A DNA stretch of 20,040 bases from BPGL01 sp035463115 (lineage in GTDB: Bacteria > Actinomycetota > UBA4738 > HRBIN12): contig DATHTO010000161.1 of assembly GCA_035463115.1 (NCBI GenBank), forward strand, positions 1 through 20,040. The letters are read 5' to 3'. Within the stretch, counting starts at the first letter, position 1, and every line of letters begins with the position of its first letter. The translations under genes were made by a program, and so were the position numbers. Below, in pieces: positions 15,110 to 20,040 of this stretch. A model generated the notes under the pieces. That model was not told where the DNA came from and did not search any database. It was given only the letters and a program-made list of their open reading frames with translations.

Positions 15110-16435
15110 TCAGGCGAGGCTCTCGCGGACGGCGTCGGCGATGGCCTCGGCGTGCACCCGTGCCTCGTCCTCGCTCGCGGCCTCCACCATCACGCGGATC
15201 AGCGGCTCGGTGCCGGAGGCGCGCACCAGCACGCGACCCCCGTCGCCGAGCGCGGCCACGGCCGCGTCGATCGCGCCGGCGATCGACGGATCCCGTTCGG
15301 AGCCGTCGCGGTCGCGGACCGTCACGTTCACGAGCACCTGCGGGTACCGCCGCATCACCGAGGCGAGCTCCCGCACCGTGACGCCTCGCTCCGCGGCGAG
15401 CGACAGGAACCGGACCGCCGTCAGCAGGCCGTCACCCGTCGTCGCGTGCTCACGGAAGATCAGGTGGCCCGACTGTTCGCCGCCGAGGACGGCGCCTTCG
15501 CGCTCCATCGCCTCGAGGACGTAACGGTCCCCGACCTTCGTCGAGAGCACGCCGATGCCGTGCTCGGCCATCGCCTTCGAGAACCCGAGGTTCGCCATCA
15601 CGGTCGTCGCGACCACGTCACCGCGCAGGCGGCCCTGCTCGTGCAGGGCGACCGCCGACGCCGCGAGCACCTGGTCGCCGTCGATCACGTCGCCGTCGGC
15701 ATCGGAGAACAGGGCTCTGTCGGCGTCGCCGTCGTGCGTCACGCCGGCGTCGGCGCCGCGTCGGCGCACCTCCGTCGCGACGACCTCGGGGTACAGCGCC
15801 CCGCAGCCGTCGTTGATGTTCGTGCCGTCGGGACGGTCATGGATCGCCTGGACCGTCGCGCCGAGCCGCCGGTAGACCTCAGGAGCGACGTCGGACGCAG
15901 CGCCGTTCGCGCAGTCGACGACGACGGTCAAGCCGTCCAGGCGTGCCGAGGCCGCGGCGACGAGGTGGTCGAGGTACCGCTCCCGCGCGTCGCCCGCCGA
16001 GCGGACGTGGCCGGGCGCAGCCGCGTCCGTCGCGGCACCGAGGCTCGCCTCGATCTCGTCCTCGAGCGCGTCGGTGAGCTTCTTGCCGTCGGCGCCGAAG
16101 AACTTGATGCCGTTGTACGCGGCGGGGTTGTGCGACGCGGAGATCACGACGCCGGACGACGCGCCGAGGTCGACGGTCATGAACGCGACGGCGGGCGTGG
16201 GCTCCACGCCGGCGAGCACGACGTCGCCACCGGCCCGCCCGATCCCGTCGACGAGCGCCCGCTCGAGCCACTCCCCGGAGCTGCGCGTGTCCCGGCCGAT
16301 CACGAACGACGGCCGACCGTCGCCGTGGGCTCCCAGCACCGCGACCGCAGCGGTTCCGAGCCGCCGCGCGAGGTCGGCGGTGAGCTCCGAGCCGGCGAGC
16401 CCGCGCACGCCGTCGGTTCCGAAGAGCCGCGTCAT
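15110..16435 (-). CDS. glmM: Phosphoglucosamine mutase
   Basis: A 441-residue alpha-D-phosphohexomutase converting glucosamine-6-phosphate to glucosamine-1-phosphate for UDP-GlcNAc and peptidoglycan. It starts with RLFGTDGVRG. The phosphoserine is S101 in ISASHNP, the Mg-binding loop is D235-G-D237-A-D239-R, the sugar-specificity loop is GGEQSGH (318-324) and the phosphate-binding loop is RASGTEP (405-411). GEQSGH distinguishes GlmM from phosphoglucomutase/phosphomannomutase. It is followed after 74 bases by glmS, which makes its substrate. The start lacks a nearby Shine-Dalgarno but has TATCGT 8 bases upstream. Confidence 0.97.
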   Translation of the reverse strand: MTRLFGTDGVRGLAGSELTADLARRLGTAAVAVLGAHGDGRPSFVIGRDTRSSGEWLERALVDGIGRAGGDVVLAGVEPTPAVAFMTVDLGASSGVVISASHNPAAYNGIKFFGADGKKLTDALEDEIEASLGAATDAAAPGHVRSAGDARERYLDHLVAAASARLDGLTVVVDCANGAASDVAPEVYRRLGATVQAIHDRPDGTNINDGCGALYPEVVATEVRRRGADAGVTHDGDADRALFSDADGDVIDGDQVLAASAVALHEQGRLRGDVVATTVMANLGFSKAMAEHGIGVLSTKVGDRYVLEAMEREGAVLGGEQSGHLIFREHATTGDGLLTAVRFLSLAAERGVTVRELASVMRRYPQVLVNVTVRDRDGSERDPSIAGAIDAAVAALGDGGRVLVRASGTEPLIRVMVEAASEDEARVHAEAIADAVRESLA

Positions 16436-16443
16436 GGCGACGC

Positions 16444-16449
16444 ACGATA
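16444..16449 (-). promoter_or_regulatory. Candidate leaderless -10 element of glmM
   Basis: TATCGT (4 of 6 matches to TATAAT, with the key second A and last T) 8 bases before the glmM ATG on the minus strand. The only AGGAG is about 22 bases from the start, too far to act as a Shine-Dalgarno. The -35 is unclear. Confidence 0.45.
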
Positions 16450-16537
16450 GCCGAAGGCTCCTCGCCCCCGGCGCTCATCCGGCGCCGCCGATCCCGCCCG
16501 CGGGAACGTTCGGGGCGGGGCGTGCGAGGATGGCCGG

Positions 16538-16810
16538 ATGAGCGAACTCGTGCGCGTGTGGGCCACCGCCGATGCGTTCGAGGGCGAGATGATGCGCGGC
16601 CGCCTCGAGGCCGAGGGGCTGCACGTGCTCGTGAAGGGCGACGGCGAAGGCCCGTACCGCGCCGGACCTGTCTACCTGTTCGTGCCGCGCGAGCACGAAG
16701 CCACGGCGCGCGAGGTGATCGACGCGATCGCGTCGGGCGCCTACGCCGAGGAGGTCGACGCGGCGTTCGACGAGACCGAGGCCGGCACGACGGAACCCCG
16801 GGCGACCTGA
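16538..16810 (+). CDS. Small DUF2007-like (putative signal-transducing) protein
   Basis: A 90-residue cytoplasmic protein of unknown function. The pattern LVRVWATADAFEGEMMRGRL, then EAEGLHVLVKGD, then VYLFVPREHEATAREVIDAI matches the DUF2007 fold: a short beta-alpha-beta domain with an LEAEGI-type turn and a final VPxxxxxxAxxxI helix. The last ~20 residues are an acidic, probably disordered tail. The ATG is preceded by AGGA at 7 bases. It is on the plus strand, divergent from glmM and convergent with rpsI, so it is transcribed independently of the surrounding genes. Coding support comes from the domain match and codon pattern; its role is not known. Confidence 0.7.
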   Translation: MSELVRVWATADAFEGEMMRGRLEAEGLHVLVKGDGEGPYRAGPVYLFVPREHEATAREVIDAIASGAYAEEVDAAFDETEAGTTEPRAT

Positions 16811-16827
16811 CCTTCTGAGGAGGCTCG

Positions 16828-16858
16828 GCGCCGGACGTCCACGGCTGGACGTCGGCGC
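16828..16858. terminator. Hairpin between convergent DUF2007-like gene and rpsI
   Basis: A 12-bp stem with one bulged base: GCGCCG-g-ACGTCC, loop ACGGCT, GGACGT-CGGCGC. It lies 18 bases after the DUF2007-like stop and 36 bases after the rpsI stop. It could act on both strands. There is no T-rich tract on either side, so intrinsic termination is plausible but not certain. Confidence 0.5.
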
Positions 16859-16880
16859 TGGGGGATCGGCGCTCGGCCGG

Positions 16881-16905
16881 TCAGCGCTTCGGGTTCAGCG
16901 CTTCG
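16881..16905. repeat. 14-bp tandem duplication over the rpsI stop codon
   Basis: TCAGCGCTTCG occurs at 16881-16891 and again at 16895-16905, separated by GGT. The right copy encodes the last codons and stop of rpsI on the minus strand; the left copy lies just past the stop and is out of frame with it. Confidence 0.8.
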
Positions 16906-17290
16906 AGTACTGAGGCGCCTTGCGGGCCTTCTTCAGGCCGTACTTGCGGCGCTCCTTCTCGCGGGCGTCGCGCGTCAGGAGACCTTCGGCCTTCAGCTGC
17001 CCGCGGAGCTCGGGGTCGAGCTCGATCAGCGCTCGTGCGACACCCATCCGGACGGCGCCCGCTTGGCCGCTGATGCCGCCGCCACGGATCGAGACGATCA
17101 CGTCGTACTCGCGCTCGCGGCCGACGGTGCGCAGGGGCTCGGTCGCCACCATGCGGTGCACGCGCGTCGGGAAGTACTCGTCGAGCGTGCGGCCGTTGAT
17201 CGAGAAGCCGCCGTCACCGGGGACGAGCCGTACGCGCGCGATGGCCTCCTTGCGGCGTCCGGTGGAGAGCTTGGGTGCGGTCACGGCCAC
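16895..17290 (-). CDS. rpsI: 30S ribosomal protein S9
   Basis: A 131-residue small-subunit protein. TGRRKEAIARVRLVPG (10-25), FSINGRTLDEYFP, IRGGGISGQAGAVRMGVARAL and the C-terminal KERRKYGLKKARKAPQYSKR are diagnostic; the terminal KR reaches the P-site tRNA. The first GTG (17290) is taken as start because AGGAG lies 10 bases upstream, against 16 for the second GTG. The Shine-Dalgarno sits right at the rplM stop, giving the usual rplM-rpsI two-gene unit with a 7-base gap. Confidence 0.98.
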   Translation of the reverse strand: MAVTAPKLSTGRRKEAIARVRLVPGDGGFSINGRTLDEYFPTRVHRMVATEPLRTVGREREYDVIVSIRGGGISGQAGAVRMGVARALIELDPELRGQLKAEGLLTRDAREKERRKYGLKKARKAPQYSKR

Positions 17291-17297
17291 GGATCGG

Positions 17298-17858
17298 TCA
17301 CTCCTCGTTCTTCGTCGTCGCGGCGCGGCTCTTCGCGGCCGTCCGCTTCGGAGCGGGCGCGTCCTCGGGCGTCGACGCGTCGTCGGTCGGCGCCGGACCC
17401 GTCGGGAACCCGTGCCACACGGGCCGCTCGCCCACCGCGAGGGTCACGGGCTTCTGCGCGGCGTGCGGATGCTCGGGCCCAGCCACGACGTGCAGCTTCC
17501 TGATGATCTGCCGACCGAGGCGGTTGTGCGGGAGCATCCCCTTCACGGCCTTCTCGATCGCCGCGACCGGACGGTCGGCCAGCAGTTCGTCGTACCGGAT
17601 CGCCTTGATGCCGCCCGGATATCCCGAGTGGCGGTACGCGAACTTCTTGCGCGCCTTGTCGCCCGTGAGCTCGATCTTGTCGGCGTTGATCACGATCACG
17701 TGGTCGCCGGTGTCCATGTGCGGCGCGAAGATCGGCTTGTGCTTGCCGCGCAGCACCGCGGCCACCTCCGACGCCAGCCGACCCAGCACCTGGCCGCTGG
17801 CGTCCACGACGTACCAGCGGCGTTCGATCTCGGCAGGCTTGGGAGAGTAGGTCTTCAT
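17298..17858 (-). CDS. rplM: 50S ribosomal protein L13
   Basis: A 186-residue large-subunit protein. It begins with the conserved KTYSPKP, then RRWYVVDASGQVLGRLAS and VAAVLRGKHKP. HSGYPGGIK (77-85), MLPHNRLGRQ and LHVVAGPEHPHAAQKP (about 122-137) mark the L13 core, which normally ends near residue 145-150. About 40 extra residues follow, Pro/Ala-rich, acidic and then Lys/Arg-rich. The ATG at 17858 is chosen because it matches the family N-terminus and because the in-frame GTG at 17894 lies directly against the predicted -10 element. There is no clear Shine-Dalgarno; a hairpin sits just before the start. Confidence 0.97.
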   Translation of the reverse strand: MKTYSPKPAEIERRWYVVDASGQVLGRLASEVAAVLRGKHKPIFAPHMDTGDHVIVINADKIELTGDKARKKFAYRHSGYPGGIKAIRYDELLADRPVAAIEKAVKGMLPHNRLGRQIIRKLHVVAGPEHPHAAQKPVTLAVGERPVWHGFPTGPAPTDDASTPEDAPAPKRTAAKSRAATTKNEE

Positions 17859-17867
17859 CGCGGAGAT

Positions 17868-17889
17868 GTCGGCCCGAGACGGGGCCGAC
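17868..17889 (-). promoter_or_regulatory. 5' hairpin in the rplM leader
   Basis: On the minus strand GTCGGCCC, six-base loop CGTCTC, then GGGCCGAC: a perfect 8-bp stem. It begins at about the predicted transcription start and ends 9 bases before the rplM ATG, so it would form the very 5' end of the mRNA. It may protect the message or serve ribosomal-protein autoregulation; neither is shown. Confidence 0.55.
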
Positions 17890-17894
17890 GGCAC

Positions 17895-17924
17895 AGGTTA
17901 CCTGCGACGACGCGCGGCCGTCAA
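17895..17924 (-). promoter_or_regulatory. Promoter of rplM-rpsI
   Basis: TTGACG (17924-17919), 18-base spacer, TAACCT (17900-17895) on the minus strand, about 35 bases upstream of the rplM ATG. Both hexamers are good matches for a primary sigma factor in a high-GC actinobacterium. It lies after arsM, so rplM-rpsI does not depend on readthrough from truA or the ars genes. Confidence 0.65.
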
Positions 17925-17966
17925 AGCTCCGGTCGTCCGCTCGGATGGGCCGCTGGGGCACCTCGT

Positions 17967-18743
17967 TCAGGCGGGCTTGCGGGCGCGGACGAGCGCCGCG
18001 TCGATGCCGGGGACCGGCTCGTGCGTCGCGATCAGCTCCACGTCGACGAACCCCGCGTCACGGAGCCCGGCGCGATACTCGGCGTGGCTGAGGGCGCCCG
18101 CGATGCACCCGACGTAGGAGCCGCGAACGCGTCGGTCCTCCAGGCTGAGCTCGTCGTGCGCGACCATGTCGGAGACGCCGAGACGACCGCCCGGCCGCAG
18201 CACGCGGAACATCTCCGCGAAGACCTTCCGCTTGTCGGCGGCGAGGTTGATCACGCAGTTCGAGATGACCACGTCGACGCTGCCGTCGGGCAGGGGCACG
18301 TCCTCGATGTCGCCCCGCAGGAACTCCACGTTCGAGGCCCCCGCCGCCGCGGCGTTGGCGCGTGCCAGCTCGAGCATCTCCTCGGTCATGTCGACGCCGT
18401 AGGCCGTGCCGGTCGGGCCGACGCGACCCGCCGACAGCAGGACGTCGATCCCGCCGCCGGCCCCGAGATCGAGGACCGTCTCACCGGTACGGAGCTCCGC
18501 CACGGCCTCGGGGTTGCCACATCCGAGGCTCGCGAGCACGGCCGCGTCGGGCAGCCGCTCGAGGTCGGCCCGCGCGTAGAGACCCGCGCCGAACCCGTCG
18601 TCGGACGGACCGCACAGGCACGACGCGGGCCCGCAGCAGGCGTCGGTGCCGCTCGCCGCGGCGCGAGCCGCTGCGGCGTAGTGCTCTTTGACCTGCACCT
18701 TGATCGCGTCGGGGTGCTCGGTCGTCATCGGGTCGTTCGTCAC
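17967..18743 (-). CDS. arsM: Arsenite S-adenosylmethionine methyltransferase
   Basis: A 258-residue class I methyltransferase predicted to methylate trivalent arsenic, a detoxification route. The SAM site is VLDLGAGGGID (90-100). ASLGCGNP holds C75, SNCVINLAADK holds C163 and YVGCIAGAL holds C213; these correspond to the conserved arsenic-binding/catalytic cysteines of the ArsM/AS3MT family. An N-terminal cluster C36-C37-C42-C44 (ACCGPASCLCGP) adds further thiols. FRVLRPGGRLGVSDM is also typical. The GTG start (18743) is chosen for the GGAGGAG 5 bases upstream and the GTGA overlap with arsR; an internal ATG at 18728 is the alternative. It is encoded with arsR and shares its promoter. Confidence 0.93.
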   Translation of the reverse strand: MTNDPMTTEHPDAIKVQVKEHYAAAARAAASGTDACCGPASCLCGPSDDGFGAGLYARADLERLPDAAVLASLGCGNPEAVAELRTGETVLDLGAGGGIDVLLSAGRVGPTGTAYGVDMTEEMLELARANAAAAGASNVEFLRGDIEDVPLPDGSVDVVISNCVINLAADKRKVFAEMFRVLRPGGRLGVSDMVAHDELSLEDRRVRGSYVGCIAGALSHAEYRAGLRDAGFVDVELIATHEPVPGIDAALVRARKPA

Positions 18744-19111
18744 GGCGTCTCCTCCGGTCTGCGGTCCAGATGCAGCACGTCGCGGACCCGGTCCACGACG
18801 GCCGCGTTCAGCGAGTAGTAGGCCCACTTCCCTCGTTGCTCGCGCACGAGGAGCCCCGCCTCCACCAGCTTCTTCATGTGGAAGCTGACCGTCGGCTGGG
18901 ACAGGCCCAGCGGGTCGACGAGGTCGCACACGCACACGGACCCCCGCGCGGTCGCGAGCCCGTTCACGATGCGGACGCGGTGCGGGTCGGCGAGGGCCTT
19001 GAACAGGGAGGCCGTCGCGACGGCGTCGGTGTCGGACAGCTCGTCGGCGCCGAGCGGCGCGCAGCACGCCGCCGCGGGCTGCTCGAGGACCGGCAGCGCG
19101 CGGGGCGTCAT
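18740..19111 (-). CDS. arsR: ArsR/SmtB family arsenic-responsive repressor
   Basis: A 123-residue winged-helix repressor. FKALADPHRVRIVNGLA (37-53) leads into the metalloid motif C60-V-C62-D-L, then the recognition helix LSQPTVSFHMKKLVEAGLL and the wing (REQRGKWAYYSLN). C60/C62 match the CVCDL site of classical ArsR. An extra pair C16-C17 lies in the N-terminal arm, as in the Corynebacterium-type ArsR. It should bind its own promoter and release it on arsenite binding, controlling arsM, with which it overlaps by 4 bases. The ATG at 19111 is the first possible start; the Shine-Dalgarno is weak (GGGCGG). Confidence 0.93.
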   Translation of the reverse strand: MTPRALPVLEQPAAACCAPLGADELSDTDAVATASLFKALADPHRVRIVNGLATARGSVCVCDLVDPLGLSQPTVSFHMKKLVEAGLLVREQRGKWAYYSLNAAVVDRVRDVLHLDRRPEETP

Positions 19112-19190
19112 CGTCGGCGTCCGCCCGGCGTGCTCGACCGGCCGTCCATCGATCCCCCTTGGCTCCGCCTGCGCGGGCCCGTCTCCGACA

Positions 19191-19208
19191 CATCGATAGC
19201 CATCGATG
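19191..19208 (-). promoter_or_regulatory. Candidate ArsR operator
   Basis: Perfect inverted repeat CATCGAT-AGCC-ATCGATG located just downstream of the predicted arsR -10, covering about +1 to +18. A third copy of CATCGAT occurs at 19147-19153 in the leader. Its AT-rich dyad form and position suit an ArsR-type operator; the assignment to this ArsR is inferred. Confidence 0.55.
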
Positions 19209-19214
19209 GTGCGC

Positions 19215-19244
19215 AGGCTACAGCGACGTATCGACGGATGTCAA
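19215..19244 (-). promoter_or_regulatory. Promoter of arsR-arsM
   Basis: A perfect -35 TTGACA (19244-19239), 18-base spacer and TAGCCT (19220-19215) on the minus strand. The -35 overlaps the truA stop codon, so the promoter is fused to the end of truA. It is the strongest -35 match in the window. The spacer contains TCGATACG-like sequence related to the repeats downstream. Confidence 0.7.
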
Positions 19245-20002
19245 TGGGTGCGGCGGCCGTACGCGACGTGCTCGAGCACGAGTCCCCGGGCCGGCGCGAC
19301 CGGACCGGCCGCGGCCCGATCGCGCGCGGCGATCACCGCGGACATCGCCTCCGGGTCGAGCCGCCCCTCGCCCACCGCGACGAGCGTCCCGACGATCGAT
19401 CGCACCATCTGATGGAGGAACGCGTTCGCCTGCGCCGTGATGACGAGATGCCGCCCGCGCCGGCCAACCGTGAGCCGCGAGACCGACCGGATCGTCGACG
19501 CGTCGGCGCCGGGCCGCCGGCAGAACGAGGCGAAGTCGTGTTCGCCGACGAGCCCGCGAGCCGCAGCGCGCATCGCGGGGAGGCGCAGGTCGCCCGGCCG
19601 GTGCCACACGTACCGCGCCGTGAAGGGGTCCGGGACCGGAGCGAGGTCGATCGTGTAGCGGTACCGCCGCGCGCTCGCCGAGAACCGCGCGTCGAACCCC
19701 TCGGACGCCGTGCTCGCCGCGGTGACGACCACCTCGGGCGCCGACGCCCCGTGCACCGCCGCGCCGATCCGGGCGGGATCGAGCGGGCTCGCCGTCCGGA
19801 ACGACACGACCTGCCCGAGCGCGTGGACGCCCGCGTCGGTCCGTCCCGCCACCGACAGCGTCGGCGTCTCCCGGAGGACGCGCTCGAGGTGCCGCAGCAG
19901 CTCGCCCTCGATCGTGCGGATCGCCGGATCGCGCTGCCGTGCCCAGCCCCGGAAGCCCGTTCCGTCGTAGGCGAGGTCGAGCCGGACGACGCGCGACGTC
20001 AT
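19241..20002 (-). CDS. truA: tRNA pseudouridine synthase A (positions 38-40)
   Basis: A 253-residue enzyme that makes pseudouridine at positions 38-40 of the tRNA anticodon stem-loop. It starts with LDLAYDGTGFRGWARQ; the catalytic aspartate is D56 in AGRTDAGVHALGQV. Later motifs are FDARFSASARRYRY, HDFASFC and NAFLHQMVRSIVGTLVAVG, all standard. Length is normal. In related genomes truA directly precedes rplM-rpsI; here arsR-arsM intervenes. The ATG at 20002 lacks a Shine-Dalgarno and has TAGGGT 7 bases upstream. Confidence 0.97.
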   Translation of the reverse strand: MTSRVVRLDLAYDGTGFRGWARQRDPAIRTIEGELLRHLERVLRETPTLSVAGRTDAGVHALGQVVSFRTASPLDPARIGAAVHGASAPEVVVTAASTASEGFDARFSASARRYRYTIDLAPVPDPFTARYVWHRPGDLRLPAMRAAARGLVGEHDFASFCRRPGADASTIRSVSRLTVGRRGRHLVITAQANAFLHQMVRSIVGTLVAVGEGRLDPEAMSAVIAARDRAAAGPVAPARGLVLEHVAYGRRTH

Positions 20003-20009
20003 GTCGGCG

Positions 20010-20015
20010 ACCCTA
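20010..20015 (-). promoter_or_regulatory. Candidate leaderless -10 element of truA
   Basis: TAGGGT on the minus strand, 7 bases before the truA ATG, with no Shine-Dalgarno between them. This is the expected geometry for a leaderless transcript. The -35 would lie near 20033-20039, in a G/C run with no recognisable hexamer. Confidence 0.5.
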
Positions 20016-20040
20016 CCGCCGGGCGTCGTCGGGGGGGCCC

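Noticed and set aside
13263..15524. 753-codon plus-strand reading frame opposite glmS and part of glmM
   Set aside because: Antisense shadow; the opposite strand encodes complete, canonical GlmS and GlmM.
17859..17894. GTG start 36 bases upstream for rplM
   Set aside because: It abuts the predicted -10 TAACCT, so it would not be in the transcript, and L13 proteins normally begin at the KTYSPKP segment.
1..20040. tRNA genes, CRISPR arrays, insertion sequences, toxin-antitoxin or phage-defence genes
   Set aside because: Looked for and not seen; the gaps are too short or lack the needed structure, and all long frames with real motifs are metabolic, ribosomal, surface-polysaccharide or arsenic genes.

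Overview
The window is very GC-rich (roughly 70% by eye) and densely packed, with 20 protein-coding genes. Eighteen are on the minus strand and only two (an arsenate-reductase-like gene and a small DUF2007-like gene) on the plus strand. The gene order read along the minus strand, truA ... rplM-rpsI ... glmM ... glmS ... acpS-nnr-alr ... tsaE-tsaB-rimI-tsaD, is the arrangement I know from high-GC Actinomycetota. Together with frequent GTG starts, 4-base stop/start overlaps and apparently leaderless TAnnnT promoters, it points to an actinobacterium or close relative. I cannot place it below phylum level. There are no tRNA, rRNA, CRISPR, insertion-sequence or phage signatures.

Layout from right to left, in the direction of minus-strand transcription. 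truA (19241-20002) is followed by an arsR-arsM pair (17967-19111) lying between truA and rplM-rpsI (16895-17858). Each block has its own recognisable promoter: arsR has TTGACA-N18-TAGCCT plus an inverted repeat at the predicted start site, and rplM has TTGACG-N18-TAACCT with an 8-bp hairpin at the predicted 5' end of the mRNA. A plus-strand DUF2007-like gene (16538-16810) converges on rpsI, with a hairpin between them. glmM and glmS (amino-sugar synthesis for peptidoglycan) follow. A plus-strand arsenate reductase gene (12729-13190) sits between glmS and acpS. A tightly coupled operon then runs acpS, nnr (NAD(P)H-hydrate repair), alr, a family-4 uracil-DNA glycosylase, tsaE, tsaB, rimI, tsaD and a GalE-like epimerase, mostly with ATGA/GTGA junctions.

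After a 350-bp gap (4868-5217) comes an exopolysaccharide or capsule module: a polyprenyl-phosphate sugar-1-phosphate transferase, a WecG/TagA-type glycosyltransferase, a GDP-mannose 3,5-epimerase-like enzyme, a UDP-glucose 6-dehydrogenase, and the start of an NAD-dependent UDP-sugar epimerase/decarboxylase that runs off the left edge. The enzymes would supply GDP- and UDP-sugars and load the first sugars onto the lipid carrier.

The most distinctive features are: arsenic genes at two separate points within a normally conserved housekeeping gene string; an ArsR that carries two candidate arsenite-binding cysteine pairs; a plant-type GDP-mannose 3,5-epimerase catalytic layout in a bacterial polysaccharide cluster; a beta-clamp-like QLELF tail on the uracil-DNA glycosylase; and a set of leaderless promoters at truA, acpS, glmM and glmS. 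I found no convincing wholly new multi-gene system.
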